The notes under the pieces: model-generated
The model's input: only the letters and a program-made list of their open reading frames with translations
Databases searched by the model: none
What the model was told of the DNA's origin: nothing
NCBI RefSeq assembly: GCF_018128545.1
Contig: NZ_JAGSND010000013.1
Location: 1-64,000 of the forward strand
DNA from: Sinanaerobacter chloroacetimidivorans
GTDB taxonomy: Bacteria; Bacillota; Clostridia; Peptostreptococcales; Anaerovoracaceae
DNA: 64,000 bases
Direction: 5' to 3'
Shown: positions 26,802 to 34,965 of the stretch, piece after piece
Numbering within the stretch: position 1 is the stretch's first letter
Layout: each line of letters begins with the position of its first letter
Position numbers and translations under genes: made by a program

Positions 26802-27035
26802 TTATTTTCCCTCAACAAACCACCCTGGATTCTCATAATACAGGTATCTCTCTTTCCCTGCAATCATACAGGTATATCGGATCCCCTGGCCCCCCGCCTT
26901 TAGACTTGCGGCCCTTCTGACATCGATTACTTTATCGATAAGAAAAGTACGGCCATCTTCCCATACGATGGACCGGGGAACCATGATTCCATCGATATTA
27001 AAATGTGCGTTTACTTCGACAAAGACTTTGGACAT
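26802..27035 (-). CDS. Small conserved protein downstream of DNA polymerase IV
   Basis: A 77-residue beta-rich protein (IVWEDGRTFLIDKVIDVRRA ... ERYLYYENPGWFVEG) preceded by GGAGGGCG. It starts 13 nt after the polymerase IV gene and is presumably in the same SOS-controlled transcript. Its length, position and the W-x-G-x-x-F-x-I-x-x-V pattern recall small partner proteins that follow Y-family polymerase genes in other phyla, but that is a resemblance only. No function can be assigned. Confidence 0.75.
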   Translation of the reverse strand: MSKVFVEVNAHFNIDGIMVPRSIVWEDGRTFLIDKVIDVRRAASLKAGGQGIRYTCMIAGKERYLYYENPGWFVEGK

Positions 27036-27048
27036 AGAGCGCCCTCCA

Positions 27049-28290
27049 TTAATTTTTAAAGAAACTGATCGGATGGATGATGTGGTCGCTTTTCGGATCC
27101 AGATCCGACAGTTCCTTATCTTTCAGCATGATTGCCCGCTGGATGCTATGATGACCATAACGCTTTCTTATCGTATCTATCACACTTTCCAAATTATGCT
27201 GGGCTTGCATTCTTTTGATTTCCGGAAGAAAAGAGAGCTGAACATCCTTCTCTTCCGAGAGATCACAGGCCCTGACTCCAAGGCTTCTGATTGGTTTTTT
27301 CGAGATATGGTTTGTTTTGTAGAGGTAAAATGCCTTTTCGAAAATATCTTCGGCGTTACAGCTTGGTAAGGAAAGTTTCCCTTGTCTTGTATAAGAAAAC
27401 AATTCATTGTCTCTGATGGTGATCTGAACCGTGGAGCATACAAAATGATCCTCCCTGAGTCTTGCAGCTACGCTTTCGCAGAGAACATACATGGTAATTC
27501 TTATATCATCATCAAGGATCAAGTCTCTGGGTGTAGTTGTGCTGTTGCCGATACTTTTTATGACGGGCTCAGAACTGATCCTTGCCACAGGCGAAGGATC
27601 CAGTCCATTGGCAAACAGCCATAGAATATAACCGTTTTTGCCCAGGAGATTTCTCATAAAATCCGGATCTGCCCTTGCAATATCACCTATTTTCAGAATC
27701 CCCAGTTTGTTCAGCTTTTTTTTCGTTGCCGGACCCACGTACAATAAATCCTGTGCAGGAAGCGGCCAGGCGATATCTTTATAATTATCCTCCGTAATGA
27801 CAGTAGTAGCATCGGGTTTTTTATAATCAGATCCCAGCTTGGCAAATATTTTGTTAAATGAGACCCCGATGGATGCCGTTACACCCAGCTCGAATTTGAT
27901 GGTTTCACGTATCTTATCGGCGACGTCTTCTCCGGATCCAAATTTTTTGATGCTTCCCGTGATGTCAAGCCAGCACTCGTCTAAGCCGAAGCTCTCAACC
28001 TGGTCTGTGTATTCACAATATATTTCTTTTGCCATCTTGGAGTATTTTAAGTATCTGTCATAATTAGGAGGAACAAATACAATGTCCCGGCATAGCTGCT
28101 TTGCTTGCCACAGTGCCATACCTGTTTGGATTCCGTATTTCTTTGCAATATAATTTTTGGCAAGGACAATGCCATGCCGCTGTTCGATATCTCCTGAGAC
28201 CGCTACCGGTTTATCCCGTATCGCCGGATTGTAAAGACATTCCACAGAAGCATAAAAATTATTCAGATCACAATGCAAAATAACTCTCAT
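27049..28290 (-). CDS. dinB: DNA polymerase IV (Y family, translesion)
   Basis: About 413 residues. Catalytic motifs are intact: ILHCDLNNFYASVE near the N terminus and SFGLDECWLDIT with the two acidic residues; helix-hairpin-helix YVGPATKKKLNKLGI follows, then the little-finger domain, and a beta-clamp-binding motif VQLSFLP near the C terminus. The start at 28290 (MRVILHCDLNN) fits the family; an upstream frame would run through the SOS box. A LexA site lies just upstream, so expression should be DNA-damage-inducible. Confidence 0.93.
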   Translation of the reverse strand: MRVILHCDLNNFYASVECLYNPAIRDKPVAVSGDIEQRHGIVLAKNYIAKKYGIQTGMALWQAKQLCRDIVFVPPNYDRYLKYSKMAKEIYCEYTDQVESFGLDECWLDITGSIKKFGSGEDVADKIRETIKFELGVTASIGVSFNKIFAKLGSDYKKPDATTVITEDNYKDIAWPLPAQDLLYVGPATKKKLNKLGILKIGDIARADPDFMRNLLGKNGYILWLFANGLDPSPVARISSEPVIKSIGNSTTTPRDLILDDDIRITMYVLCESVAARLREDHFVCSTVQITIRDNELFSYTRQGKLSLPSCNAEDIFEKAFYLYKTNHISKKPIRSLGVRACDLSEEKDVQLSFLPEIKRMQAQHNLESVIDTIRKRYGHHSIQRAIMLKDKELSDLDPKSDHIIHPISFFKN

Positions 28291-28307
28291 AGTTAAACCA
28301 TCCGAAA

Positions 28308-28321
28308 AGAACATTTGTTCT
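28308..28321. promoter_or_regulatory. LexA (SOS) box of dinB
   Basis: AGAACATTTGTTCT is a perfect palindrome matching the Firmicutes LexA core GAAC-N4-GTTC. It sits 18-31 bp upstream of the polymerase IV start; lexA itself is in this window at 45682. Confidence 0.85.
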
Positions 28322-28417
28322 ATTTTATGCTCCTTATTATAGATTTATTAATAAGGAATTTCTACATGTAAATACTTCCTGTTTCGGAATATAATAAGGC
28401 ATAAGGTGGTGGGTGCA

Positions 28418-28477
28418 ATGTGCGGAAGATATACTTTTTATCCGGATGAATCCCCATCCGGATTTAACGGGTATTGA
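28418..28477 (+). pseudogene. 5' stub of an SRAP (YedK/HMCES-type) gene
   Basis: AAGGTGGTG precedes an ATG and the 19 codons read MCGRYTFYPDESPSGFNGY then stop. MCGRYTF with catalytic Cys2 is the invariant start of the SRAP domain that covalently protects abasic sites; whole proteins are about 220 residues. Only the beginning remains, closed by an ATCCGGATG/CATCCGGAT hairpin. It is divergent from the polymerase IV gene, a fitting SOS neighbourhood. Confidence 0.6.
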
Positions 28478-28574
28478 AAAAAAGGGTTGACAGGGCAGGT
28501 TTACTGGGATAAACTTAGTGCGTGAAGTTTATTGCAATAAACCTGGATTAGAGATGGATGAGGAGGGGGAAAGA

Positions 28575-28946
28575 ATGTCTGGTTATAAGCTGTTTGAATC
28601 TGAATACAAATTTATGGAGGTGGTTTGGAATCACGCGCCGGTGAACTCTACTAGACTGGTAGCACTGTGCTCGGAAATTCTGGGATGGAAAAAATCGACC
28701 ACCTATACGGTTTTAAGGAAGTTGTGCGAAAGGGGTCTCCTGAAGAACGAAAATGCCATGGTGACTTATCTGGTGGGGAAAGAAGAAATCCAAATACAGG
28801 AAAGCAAAGAACTGCTGGAAAAATCCTTTGAGGGATCCCTGCCCATGTTCCTGGCCACATTTCTGAAAAAAGAGCCTCTGTCCGAGCAGGAGGCCATGGA
28901 ATTAAAAAGGGTCATCGACGCAAGCAGAAAGGAAAAGGGTGAGTGA
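28575..28946 (+). CDS. BlaI/MecI-family transcriptional repressor
   Basis: A 123-residue winged-helix repressor (ESEYKFMEVVWNHAPVNSTRL, KKSTTYTVLRKLCERGLL) with the dimerising C-terminal helix region. The start at 28575 follows AGGAGGGGG. Its stop overlaps the M56 peptidase gene, the usual BlaI-BlaR1 pairing in which the sensor protease causes cleavage of the repressor. No beta-lactamase gene is adjacent, so the target is probably the operon itself or a cell-wall gene elsewhere. Confidence 0.88.
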   Translation: MSGYKLFESEYKFMEVVWNHAPVNSTRLVALCSEILGWKKSTTYTVLRKLCERGLLKNENAMVTYLVGKEEIQIQESKELLEKSFEGSLPMFLATFLKKEPLSEQEAMELKRVIDASRKEKGE

Positions 28947-28947
28947 A

Positions 28948-30759
28948 ATGCTGGAGCTTTACCTGACGGTTTTGAATATGAGCTTAACCGCTGCACTTGC
29001 CGCTTTGATCATCATAATTCTGCGTGGAAGTCTGGGAAGGGCGCTGCCTCGGACTTTTTCCTACGCTATATGGGCAATCGTCTTATACAGGATGATTTGT
29101 CCGGTTTCCTTTCCTTCCATATTCAGTATGCTGGAAAGGATCAAGCCAGGCCTGGATGCTTATACCTCTACCCTCAAGGCAGTATCCTTGACGGAAGCCC
29201 TTGGCTTTGAAGTTCTATCAGGGCACAGAGCACAGGAATTGGGGTTGACGCCCAACCTGCTGCAAGAGACACCGATAGAAACAACAGGAGGATTGACGCA
29301 GACACCGCTGACTGCTGCTCCCATGTCTATAGACTATGTTACCGTAGTATTGACTATGTTATGGGTTTTGGGAATTTTTGCGCTGCTGCTTTACAACGCG
29401 GTGTCCTATAGAAGGCTTTGCATGAGCATGAGCACTTCGACTTTCTTTGAGGATTACCAGCTGGTGAAAGAATGTAAGACAGCAATCTGCATGAAAAGAA
29501 GGGTGGATGTGTATGAATCGGACAAGGTGGAGAGCCCCTTTGTATACGGAATCTTTAGACCCAGGGTGATGCTACCGGTTTCTGCAGCCTATTCGTCAGA
29601 CGGACAAGAAAGGGAGCAGCTTCGGCATATCCTGCTCCATGAGCTTTATCATATCAAAAGATTTGACTATCTTGTCAAGCCTTTGGCATTTCTAGCCCTA
29701 TGCGTACATTGGTTCAATCCGGTCTTATGGGCCGCTTTCCGGCTTTTCGATAAAGATATGGAGATGTCCTGTGATGAAGGTGCTGTTAAAGCTTTAAAAA
29801 CGGGTACTTGCCAAGATTATGCGGCAACCCTGCTGACCCTGGCCTCGAGCCAGGGGAGAATCGGAAAAAGCTGTGCGCTAGCCTTTCGTGAAACCAACGC
29901 AGGGGAAAGGGTGAAGCATATCGTGAAATACAAAAAGCCCGGTCTGGCAGTTGGTGTAATCTCTGTGATTCTTATCATCCTCTGCGCCGTTGGTCTATTG
30001 TCAAATCCGACTTCTCTAGCAGGGGAGCTAGAAGATGGTCAAGCCAATGTCCTGGTAATGTGCAGTGCGGAAGATTCGAATATCCCAGACACCATTCTTC
30101 TGATGGGGTATAACGGCGACAGGAAAGAAGTAAATATTGCATTTCTTCCAAGGGATTTAGAAGTTTTACCTGATGATGGAAGTTATGGGATTGCTGAGAG
30201 AAAACTCTCCGGTTATGCAGGTGGGAATCCTCCAGAAGAGGTAATGAAAAGGCTGAGAGAAATGCTTGGAATTGAAATACATAATTATATCAAGCTTGAC
30301 ACGGGTAACTTCCGAGATTTAGTGGATGCTCTGGGCGGTGTGGAGTTCAACGTGCCTATAAAAATGGTATACGAGGATCCCTATCAGAATCTTGCTATAA
30401 ATCTTGAGAAGGGAAGACAGGTGCTTGACGGAGAGAAAGCGGAAATGCTGATCCGTTATAGAAAGGGCTATCCGGAAGGGGATCTTGCCCGTATAGAGGT
30501 GCAGAAGGCTTTCCTTGGGGCAATGATTGAACAGAAATCTGATATAAAGATTGGTTCCGTGAAAGAGATTTATCAGCTGCTGTCCAAAGAAATGGAAACA
30601 GATCTTGGTATAGAGAAAGCAAAGAAGCTGTTTACGCTGTCCCGCACAGCGAAAACCATAGCCTTTGTCGATGTTCCTATCCTGCAGGACTCCGAAGATC
30701 CACTGGCACCACTTCTGCTTGCCCCGGAAGCAAAGGATCAGGTGAAAGAGAAGTTTTAG
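28948..30759 (+). CDS. BlaR1-type M56 metalloprotease fused to an LCP domain
   Basis: About 603 residues. The N-terminal half is a multi-spanning M56 peptidase with zinc motif LLHELYHIKRFDYL and MSCDEGAVKAL. After a further hydrophobic segment (GLAVGVISVILIILCAVGLL) comes a LytR-CpsA-Psr (LCP) domain: DTILLMGYN, FLPRDLEV, NYIKLDTGNFRDLVDALGG and LIRYRKGYPEGDLARIEVQ. LCP enzymes transfer glycopolymers to peptidoglycan. Classical BlaR1 carries a penicillin-binding domain here instead, so this fusion ties repressor control to a cell-wall ligase-like domain. ATG 28948 is chosen over GTG 28939 by spacing to AAAGGGTGA. Confidence 0.85.
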   Translation: MLELYLTVLNMSLTAALAALIIIILRGSLGRALPRTFSYAIWAIVLYRMICPVSFPSIFSMLERIKPGLDAYTSTLKAVSLTEALGFEVLSGHRAQELGLTPNLLQETPIETTGGLTQTPLTAAPMSIDYVTVVLTMLWVLGIFALLLYNAVSYRRLCMSMSTSTFFEDYQLVKECKTAICMKRRVDVYESDKVESPFVYGIFRPRVMLPVSAAYSSDGQEREQLRHILLHELYHIKRFDYLVKPLAFLALCVHWFNPVLWAAFRLFDKDMEMSCDEGAVKALKTGTCQDYAATLLTLASSQGRIGKSCALAFRETNAGERVKHIVKYKKPGLAVGVISVILIILCAVGLLSNPTSLAGELEDGQANVLVMCSAEDSNIPDTILLMGYNGDRKEVNIAFLPRDLEVLPDDGSYGIAERKLSGYAGGNPPEEVMKRLREMLGIEIHNYIKLDTGNFRDLVDALGGVEFNVPIKMVYEDPYQNLAINLEKGRQVLDGEKAEMLIRYRKGYPEGDLARIEVQKAFLGAMIEQKSDIKIGSVKEIYQLLSKEMETDLGIEKAKKLFTLSRTAKTIAFVDVPILQDSEDPLAPLLLAPEAKDQVKEKF

Positions 30760-30901
30760 CGTCCCGGTTAATCGTGATCAATTAAAAAAGAGGAAACCGC
30801 ATTTGTTTCCCCAATTAATAATAAGTTATAGAATAGCCGTAAATATTGTAGTCATGGCCACCCGTTTTACGGGTGGTCAAATACCCGATTTAACTCACCG
30901 T

Positions 30902-30930
30902 TTGACTTTCTCCATAAACTCTGCTATATT
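30902..30930 (+). promoter_or_regulatory. Sigma-A promoter of the guanidine riboswitch transcript
   Basis: TTGACT (30902-30907), 17-nt spacer, TATATT (30925-30930). Transcription would begin about 20 nt before the aptamer. Confidence 0.8.
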
Positions 30931-30949
30931 GAAATAAAATAAATAGTAA

Positions 30950-31050
30950 TTAGTTTTATAGGGTTCCGCAGTTTCATTGAAAACTGGTCTGGTCCGAGAT
31001 AAAACGTACAGATGAGCTGTATACACGGAAGGACAAAAGCCTGGGAGATA
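30950..31050 (+). ncRNA. Guanidine-I (ykkC) riboswitch
   Basis: The conserved blocks of the guanidine-I aptamer appear in order: ATAGGGTTCCG (about 30957-30967), CTGGTCCGAGA (30991-30999 region), ACACGGAAGGACAAAAG (31023-31039) and CCTGGGAGA. A terminator overlaps the 3' end and the downstream gene is a SugE/Gdx guanidinium exporter, the standard arrangement. Guanidine binding is expected to prevent termination. Confidence 0.92.
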
Positions 31051-31079
31051 TTCAATTAATATCAACCATGGTTTTTTTT
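31041..31079 (+). terminator. Expression-platform terminator of the riboswitch
   Basis: CCTGG-ga-GATATT (31041-31053) pairs with AATATC-aa-CCATGG, followed by eight T. The 5' strand is part of the aptamer's last conserved block, so ligand binding and termination are mutually exclusive. Confidence 0.8.
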
Positions 31080-31116
31080 ATTGTTCTAAAAAGTTAGATA
31101 AGGAGGAGTACAATTT

Positions 31117-31437
31117 ATGAAGTGGATTTTTTTATTGGTGGCAGGTGGCTTTGAAGTACTTTGGGCAATCGGGTTAAAGTATTCATTTGGGTTTACAAGA
31201 CTCATACCAAGTATATTTACAATTATCGGGATGATCGCCAGCTTTTATTTTTTATCATTAGCTTTAAAAAATCTTCCCATAGGAACCGCATATGCAATAT
31301 GGACTGGAATTGGTACAGTCGGTACTGTGATTTTAGGGATAATTCTTTTTAAAGAACCGATGAATATGAGTAGGGTAGTTTTTATAAGCTTTATCATAAT
31401 AGGAATCATCGGATTGAAAATAACCTCTTCTAATTAA
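31117..31437 (+). CDS. sugE: SMR-family guanidinium exporter (SugE/Gdx)
   Basis: A 106-residue four-helix small multidrug resistance protein that exports guanidinium in exchange for protons as a dual-topology dimer. The essential membrane Glu is in LLVAGGFEVLWAIGLKYS, and GTAYAIWTGIGTVG and the KEP motif (LFKEPMNMSR) match the Gdx subtype. AAGGAGGAG precedes the start. Control by the guanidine-I riboswitch directly upstream supports the substrate. Its stop codon overlaps the stop of the converging LysR gene by 3-4 nt. Confidence 0.93.
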   Translation: MKWIFLLVAGGFEVLWAIGLKYSFGFTRLIPSIFTIIGMIASFYFLSLALKNLPIGTAYAIWTGIGTVGTVILGIILFKEPMNMSRVVFISFIIIGIIGLKITSSN

Positions 31438-32315
31438 TGCTGCGGACCGATTTGCTCAACGGTGTACTCAATAAACCGACGCGCGGCAGGAGAAACATAT
31501 CGCAGCTGGCGGGAAGCAATTCCCAACTCCCGGTAACATGGAGGAGAGAGTGAGCGCAGGCAGACCTTGATGGGCTGATCCTTCAATATCAGGGAAGGCA
31601 GGATCGTGACTCCGTGTCCGTGTTCTATCATTGCAGCAATGGAAATTTCATTGTTTAATATATACTTGATCTTCGGCTGTATGTTCAGCTGCTCCATTAA
31701 CTGGCGGATGTCTGCATCGTTCCTGGTATCCGGTACTAAAAACGGCTCATCACGCAGCTGTTCCACACGGATGCTTTTTTCCTTTGCCAATGTATGGTCA
31801 GGAGGAAGCACTGCAAGCATGGGATCTTTGTATAATGAAATGAAATTCAGGCCTGATGGGACAGGCGCGCTTAGGAAACCACAGTCAATTTCACCCATTT
31901 CAAGCAGGTCGATAATTTCGCTGTAGTCAGCATCGAAAAGCTGAAAAATGATATTTGGATACAACTCCTGAAAACCTCTAATGATTTTCGGAAGCCAGTT
32001 TACGGAAACACTGGTGAAGGTACCTACGCGTATTGTCCCTGAGCTTAAACCCTTGATCTCGTCGATAACTTGGGACAGGTACTGTCTGTCATTGACCAGG
32101 GCGCGTATCGGTTCCAGAACTTGTTCTCCGTTACCGGTCAGATGTACCCCCTTCTGGCTGCGTACAAAGAGTGTAAAGCCACATTCCTCTTCCAGCATTG
32201 CGATAGCGCGGCTGACACCGGACTGCGTATAGCCCAGCCGTTCGGCAGCGGCGGTAATACTGCCCAGCTCGGCGGTTATAAGAAAAATCTCATATCGGTC
32301 GATATTTCCGTGCAT
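31434..32315 (-). CDS. LysR-family transcriptional regulator
   Basis: A 293-residue regulator with N-terminal winged helix (RYEIFLITAELGSITAAAERLGYTQSGVSRAIAMLE) and a type-2 periplasmic-binding-like effector domain. The start at 32315 follows AAGGAGGAATCT. It is divergent from an EamA transporter gene and probably controls it in response to the transported compound. The effector is unknown. Confidence 0.9.
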   Translation of the reverse strand: MHGNIDRYEIFLITAELGSITAAAERLGYTQSGVSRAIAMLEEECGFTLFVRSQKGVHLTGNGEQVLEPIRALVNDRQYLSQVIDEIKGLSSGTIRVGTFTSVSVNWLPKIIRGFQELYPNIIFQLFDADYSEIIDLLEMGEIDCGFLSAPVPSGLNFISLYKDPMLAVLPPDHTLAKEKSIRVEQLRDEPFLVPDTRNDADIRQLMEQLNIQPKIKYILNNEISIAAMIEHGHGVTILPSLILKDQPIKVCLRSLSPPCYRELGIASRQLRYVSPAARRFIEYTVEQIGPQH

Positions 32316-32447
32316 AGATTCCTCCTTGATATGCGAATTAGTCATGTTTTTCATAAAAAATATTCGTTATTAATAATGTCATTCATATTTTATAATATGC
32401 TTACGAAAGACACAAGCCTTTTAACAGGCCTATAAAGGAGAAAATCT

Positions 32448-33362
32448 ATGCAAAAATCATCGCAATTCCTTATTATACTTGCAGCATTTTGCTGGGGGCT
32501 AATAGGCGTATTTACAAGGCAACTGACGGCTGCAGGCTTCTCTTTTGTTGAAATTGCATCATCCAGAAGCGTTATTACAGCAGTATGCCTCTTTTCATAT
32601 TTACTGCTTACCGACAGGGAGAAACTGAAAATAAAGCGAAAGGACAGCTGGATTTTCCTGTGCATGGGCGGTTTCGGAATCGTTCTGAATAATGTCTGCT
32701 ATTTTAATACTATAGAATTGATTACCTTATCGGCGGCATCGATCATAATTTATACCGCGCCTTATATGGTAATCGTCATGTCAGTTCTGGTATTTAAAGA
32801 AAAAATCACTTTACAGAAAATGAGTGCACTATTGATTGCATTCACCGGCTGTATTATGACGGTTGGCGTTACCAACAGCGGAGAAGTCTCGATAATGGGG
32901 ATCACATCCGGACTGGGTTCGGCGTTTGGTTATGCACTCTATAGCATTTTTGGCCGCATAGCATTGCAAAAATATCACCCCTTTACCGTTACCGCGTATA
33001 CTTTTGCCGTTGCCGGCATTGCACTGGCTCCCGCAAGCGATATGGGAAACATGTTTATGCTTCTTAGTGAAAGCGCCGTCAATTTCAGCAACCTGTTGGT
33101 TCTGGGAATATTCCTGACACTGGTCCCTTATGTATGTTATACGAAAGGACTTGAAGAGATAGAGGCAAGCAGAGCATCCATCATTGCATTTGTTGAACCT
33201 CTGACTGCAGCGGCTGCAGGGATGGTTGTGTACGGTGAAATGCTGTCTCTGATGAAAATACTTGGCATGGGATTCATCTTCTTTTCCCTGGTCATTCTCA
33301 ATGTGAACCCCAAGAAGCTGTTAGAGGCCAGTTTTATATTGAAAATTTTAAGGGTGAAATGA
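32448..33362 (+). CDS. EamA/DMT-family transporter
   Basis: A 304-residue protein with ten hydrophobic segments in two EamA repeats (LAAFCWGLIGVFTRQL at the start, EPLTAAAAGMVVYGEML in the second repeat). Divergent from a LysR regulator, a frequent arrangement for inducible metabolite exporters. GGAGA-type ribosome binding site (AAAGGAGAAAATCT) precedes the ATG. The substrate is not known. Confidence 0.88.
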   Translation: MQKSSQFLIILAAFCWGLIGVFTRQLTAAGFSFVEIASSRSVITAVCLFSYLLLTDREKLKIKRKDSWIFLCMGGFGIVLNNVCYFNTIELITLSAASIIIYTAPYMVIVMSVLVFKEKITLQKMSALLIAFTGCIMTVGVTNSGEVSIMGITSGLGSAFGYALYSIFGRIALQKYHPFTVTAYTFAVAGIALAPASDMGNMFMLLSESAVNFSNLLVLGIFLTLVPYVCYTKGLEEIEASRASIIAFVEPLTAAAAGMVVYGEMLSLMKILGMGFIFFSLVILNVNPKKLLEASFILKILRVK

Positions 33363-33493
33363 GAAAGATGAACGTATTTTTGTGATAGAGGATTGCAACT
33401 TATAGACAAATAAAATATGTATGGTATAATTTAGTCATAGATTATCAGTATATTTTAGATTTAATTTACAGAAAGATAAAAGGGGTGGATGGA

Positions 33494-33850
33494 ATGACCC
33501 AGAGTAACAATATATCGGTAAATACAAATGAAATAGAACAGCCGCTAAATCAGGAGAATGCGAAAAGTGCTTTGTTTGACCAGCACCATAGCCTGGTAAA
33601 TGTTGCAGAGGTTATCGCAAAAGAAAAGGTTTCAGAGGTAATCAAACGCATGGAAGTATGCGATTGTTCGAAATGTACCAATGATGTGCTGGCGTTGGCT
33701 CTAAACTACCTGCCGACAAAATACGTTACTTCGGATGCCGGAAAACAGTACATTCAACTGAATGCCTATAAGAAACAATTTGAGACGGACGTTGTGGCAG
33801 CATTGATAAAGGCTTGTCTTGTTGTAAAATCTTCGCCGAATCATGAGTAA
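33494..33850 (+). CDS. ComFB-like late competence development protein
   Basis: A 118-residue protein with the ComFB core NVAEVIAKEKVSEVIKRMEVCDCSKC then DVLALALNYLPTKYV. The CxCxxC cluster near residue 55 can bind metal. Related proteins in other bacteria bind cyclic dinucleotides, but in Firmicutes the role is not settled. The start at 33494 follows AAAGGGGTGG. It is monocistronic with its own terminator. Confidence 0.8.
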   Translation: MTQSNNISVNTNEIEQPLNQENAKSALFDQHHSLVNVAEVIAKEKVSEVIKRMEVCDCSKCTNDVLALALNYLPTKYVTSDAGKQYIQLNAYKKQFETDVVAALIKACLVVKSSPNHE

Positions 33851-33888
33851 AAAGTAAAAGAATAAAGGGACGCAGTTAATAACAGATA

Positions 33889-33912
33889 CTCTGGAGAAAT
33901 CCAGGGTTTTTT
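33889..33912 (+). terminator. Terminator of the ComFB-like gene
   Basis: CTCTGG/CCAGGG stem (33889-33894/33901-33906, one G-T pair) with six T. Confidence 0.75.
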
Positions 33913-33954
33913 AGCTTTTAGCACTTATTCGAAAATAAATAGAGGAGAATTTAT

Positions 33955-33990
33955 ATGGAGATTAGAAAGGCAACCGAGGTAAACCTATGA
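33955..33990 (+). CDS. 11-codon leader ORF coupled to the DUF1848 gene
   Basis: AGAGGAG precedes an ATG that encodes MEIRKATEVNL and stops in ATGA, the A of which starts the DUF1848 gene at 33987. The peptide reads like the first residues of a GNAT acetyltransferase, so it may be a deleted gene's stub that now provides translational coupling. It could be a simple leader. Confidence 0.35.
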   Translation: MEIRKATEVNL

Positions 33991-34775
33991 TCATCAGTGC
34001 AAGTCGAAGAACGGATATTCCTGCATTCTTCTCGGAATGGTTTTATAACCGGATTCAAGAAGGCTATGTTCTTGTCCAAAATCCTATGAATCCTCATCAG
34101 GTTCGGAACGTGGATCTGACACCTGATTCAGTTGACTGTATTGTGTTCTGGACCAAAAATCCGGAGCCCATGCTGGAGCGGCTGATGGAATTGAAGGATT
34201 TTCCGTTCTATTTTCAGTTTACATTGAACAGTTACGGAGAAGATGTGGAAGAAAATGTTCCAGATGCGATCAATGCCTTTCAGCGTCTATCCGATAAGAT
34301 TGGGAGGGAGAGGGTTATTTGGAGATATGATCCTATTTTAATAAACCCCTTATATACGGAAAGCTTTCATTTGGAAAGCTTTGAAAAGACAGCTTCCCGG
34401 CTCAGTGATTTCACTGAAACATGTACGATCAGTTTTTTAGATCACTACAGAAAGATTCAGAAACGTATGAAACAGCTGGAGGTTCAGGAATTATCCGCCG
34501 GGGAAAAACGCCGGCTTGCTGAACAGCTGGTGAAAATAGCATCGGCTTATGGCTTGAAATTAGAAACTTGTGCTGAGGATATTGAGCTGGAAGACCTTGG
34601 CATCAGTCACGGCAAATGTATCGATGACCGTTTGATTACCCGTATGACCCGCTGCCCCTTATCGGTTCCAAAGGATAAAAATCAGCGGCTGGAATGCGGA
34701 TGTGTTTCAAGTGTAGATATAGGATCATACAATACCTGCCGTCATGGATGCAAGTATTGCTATGCCAATAGATAG
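33987..34775 (+). CDS. DUF1848 protein with C-terminal radical-SAM-type cluster motif
   Basis: The 262-residue protein opens MIISASRRTDIPAFF and contains CIVFWTKNPEPML and the RYDPIL segment, all typical of DUF1848. The C terminus ends with CRHGCKYCYANR, a CxxxCxxC motif as in radical SAM enzymes but at the opposite end of the protein, plus further Cys at about 232-245 (ECGC). It most likely binds a 4Fe-4S cluster. The reaction is unknown. Its start is coupled to the stop of an 11-codon leader. Confidence 0.85.
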   Translation: MIISASRRTDIPAFFSEWFYNRIQEGYVLVQNPMNPHQVRNVDLTPDSVDCIVFWTKNPEPMLERLMELKDFPFYFQFTLNSYGEDVEENVPDAINAFQRLSDKIGRERVIWRYDPILINPLYTESFHLESFEKTASRLSDFTETCTISFLDHYRKIQKRMKQLEVQELSAGEKRRLAEQLVKIASAYGLKLETCAEDIELEDLGISHGKCIDDRLITRMTRCPLSVPKDKNQRLECGCVSSVDIGSYNTCRHGCKYCYANR

Positions 34776-34965
34776 CAAGGGAGCCTGAACTGGTTCCCTT
34801 GTTTTAACGAAGACTGAAAGAAATCTGAAAATGGGCAGCCTTTCCACTTTTTACATTTCTATTACAAATTATTTTATCTTCCATTTTTCCTGGAAAATAT
34901 ATTATAATATAAAGGTCGAATTTGGACGTAATTTGGGATATATTAGTCAAATGAGGGTTGGGATA

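Noticed and set aside
28438-28466. Hairpin ATCCGGATG/CATCCGGAT as a terminator
   Set aside because: There is no T-run after it, and it lies within the SRAP stub; kept only as part of that feature.
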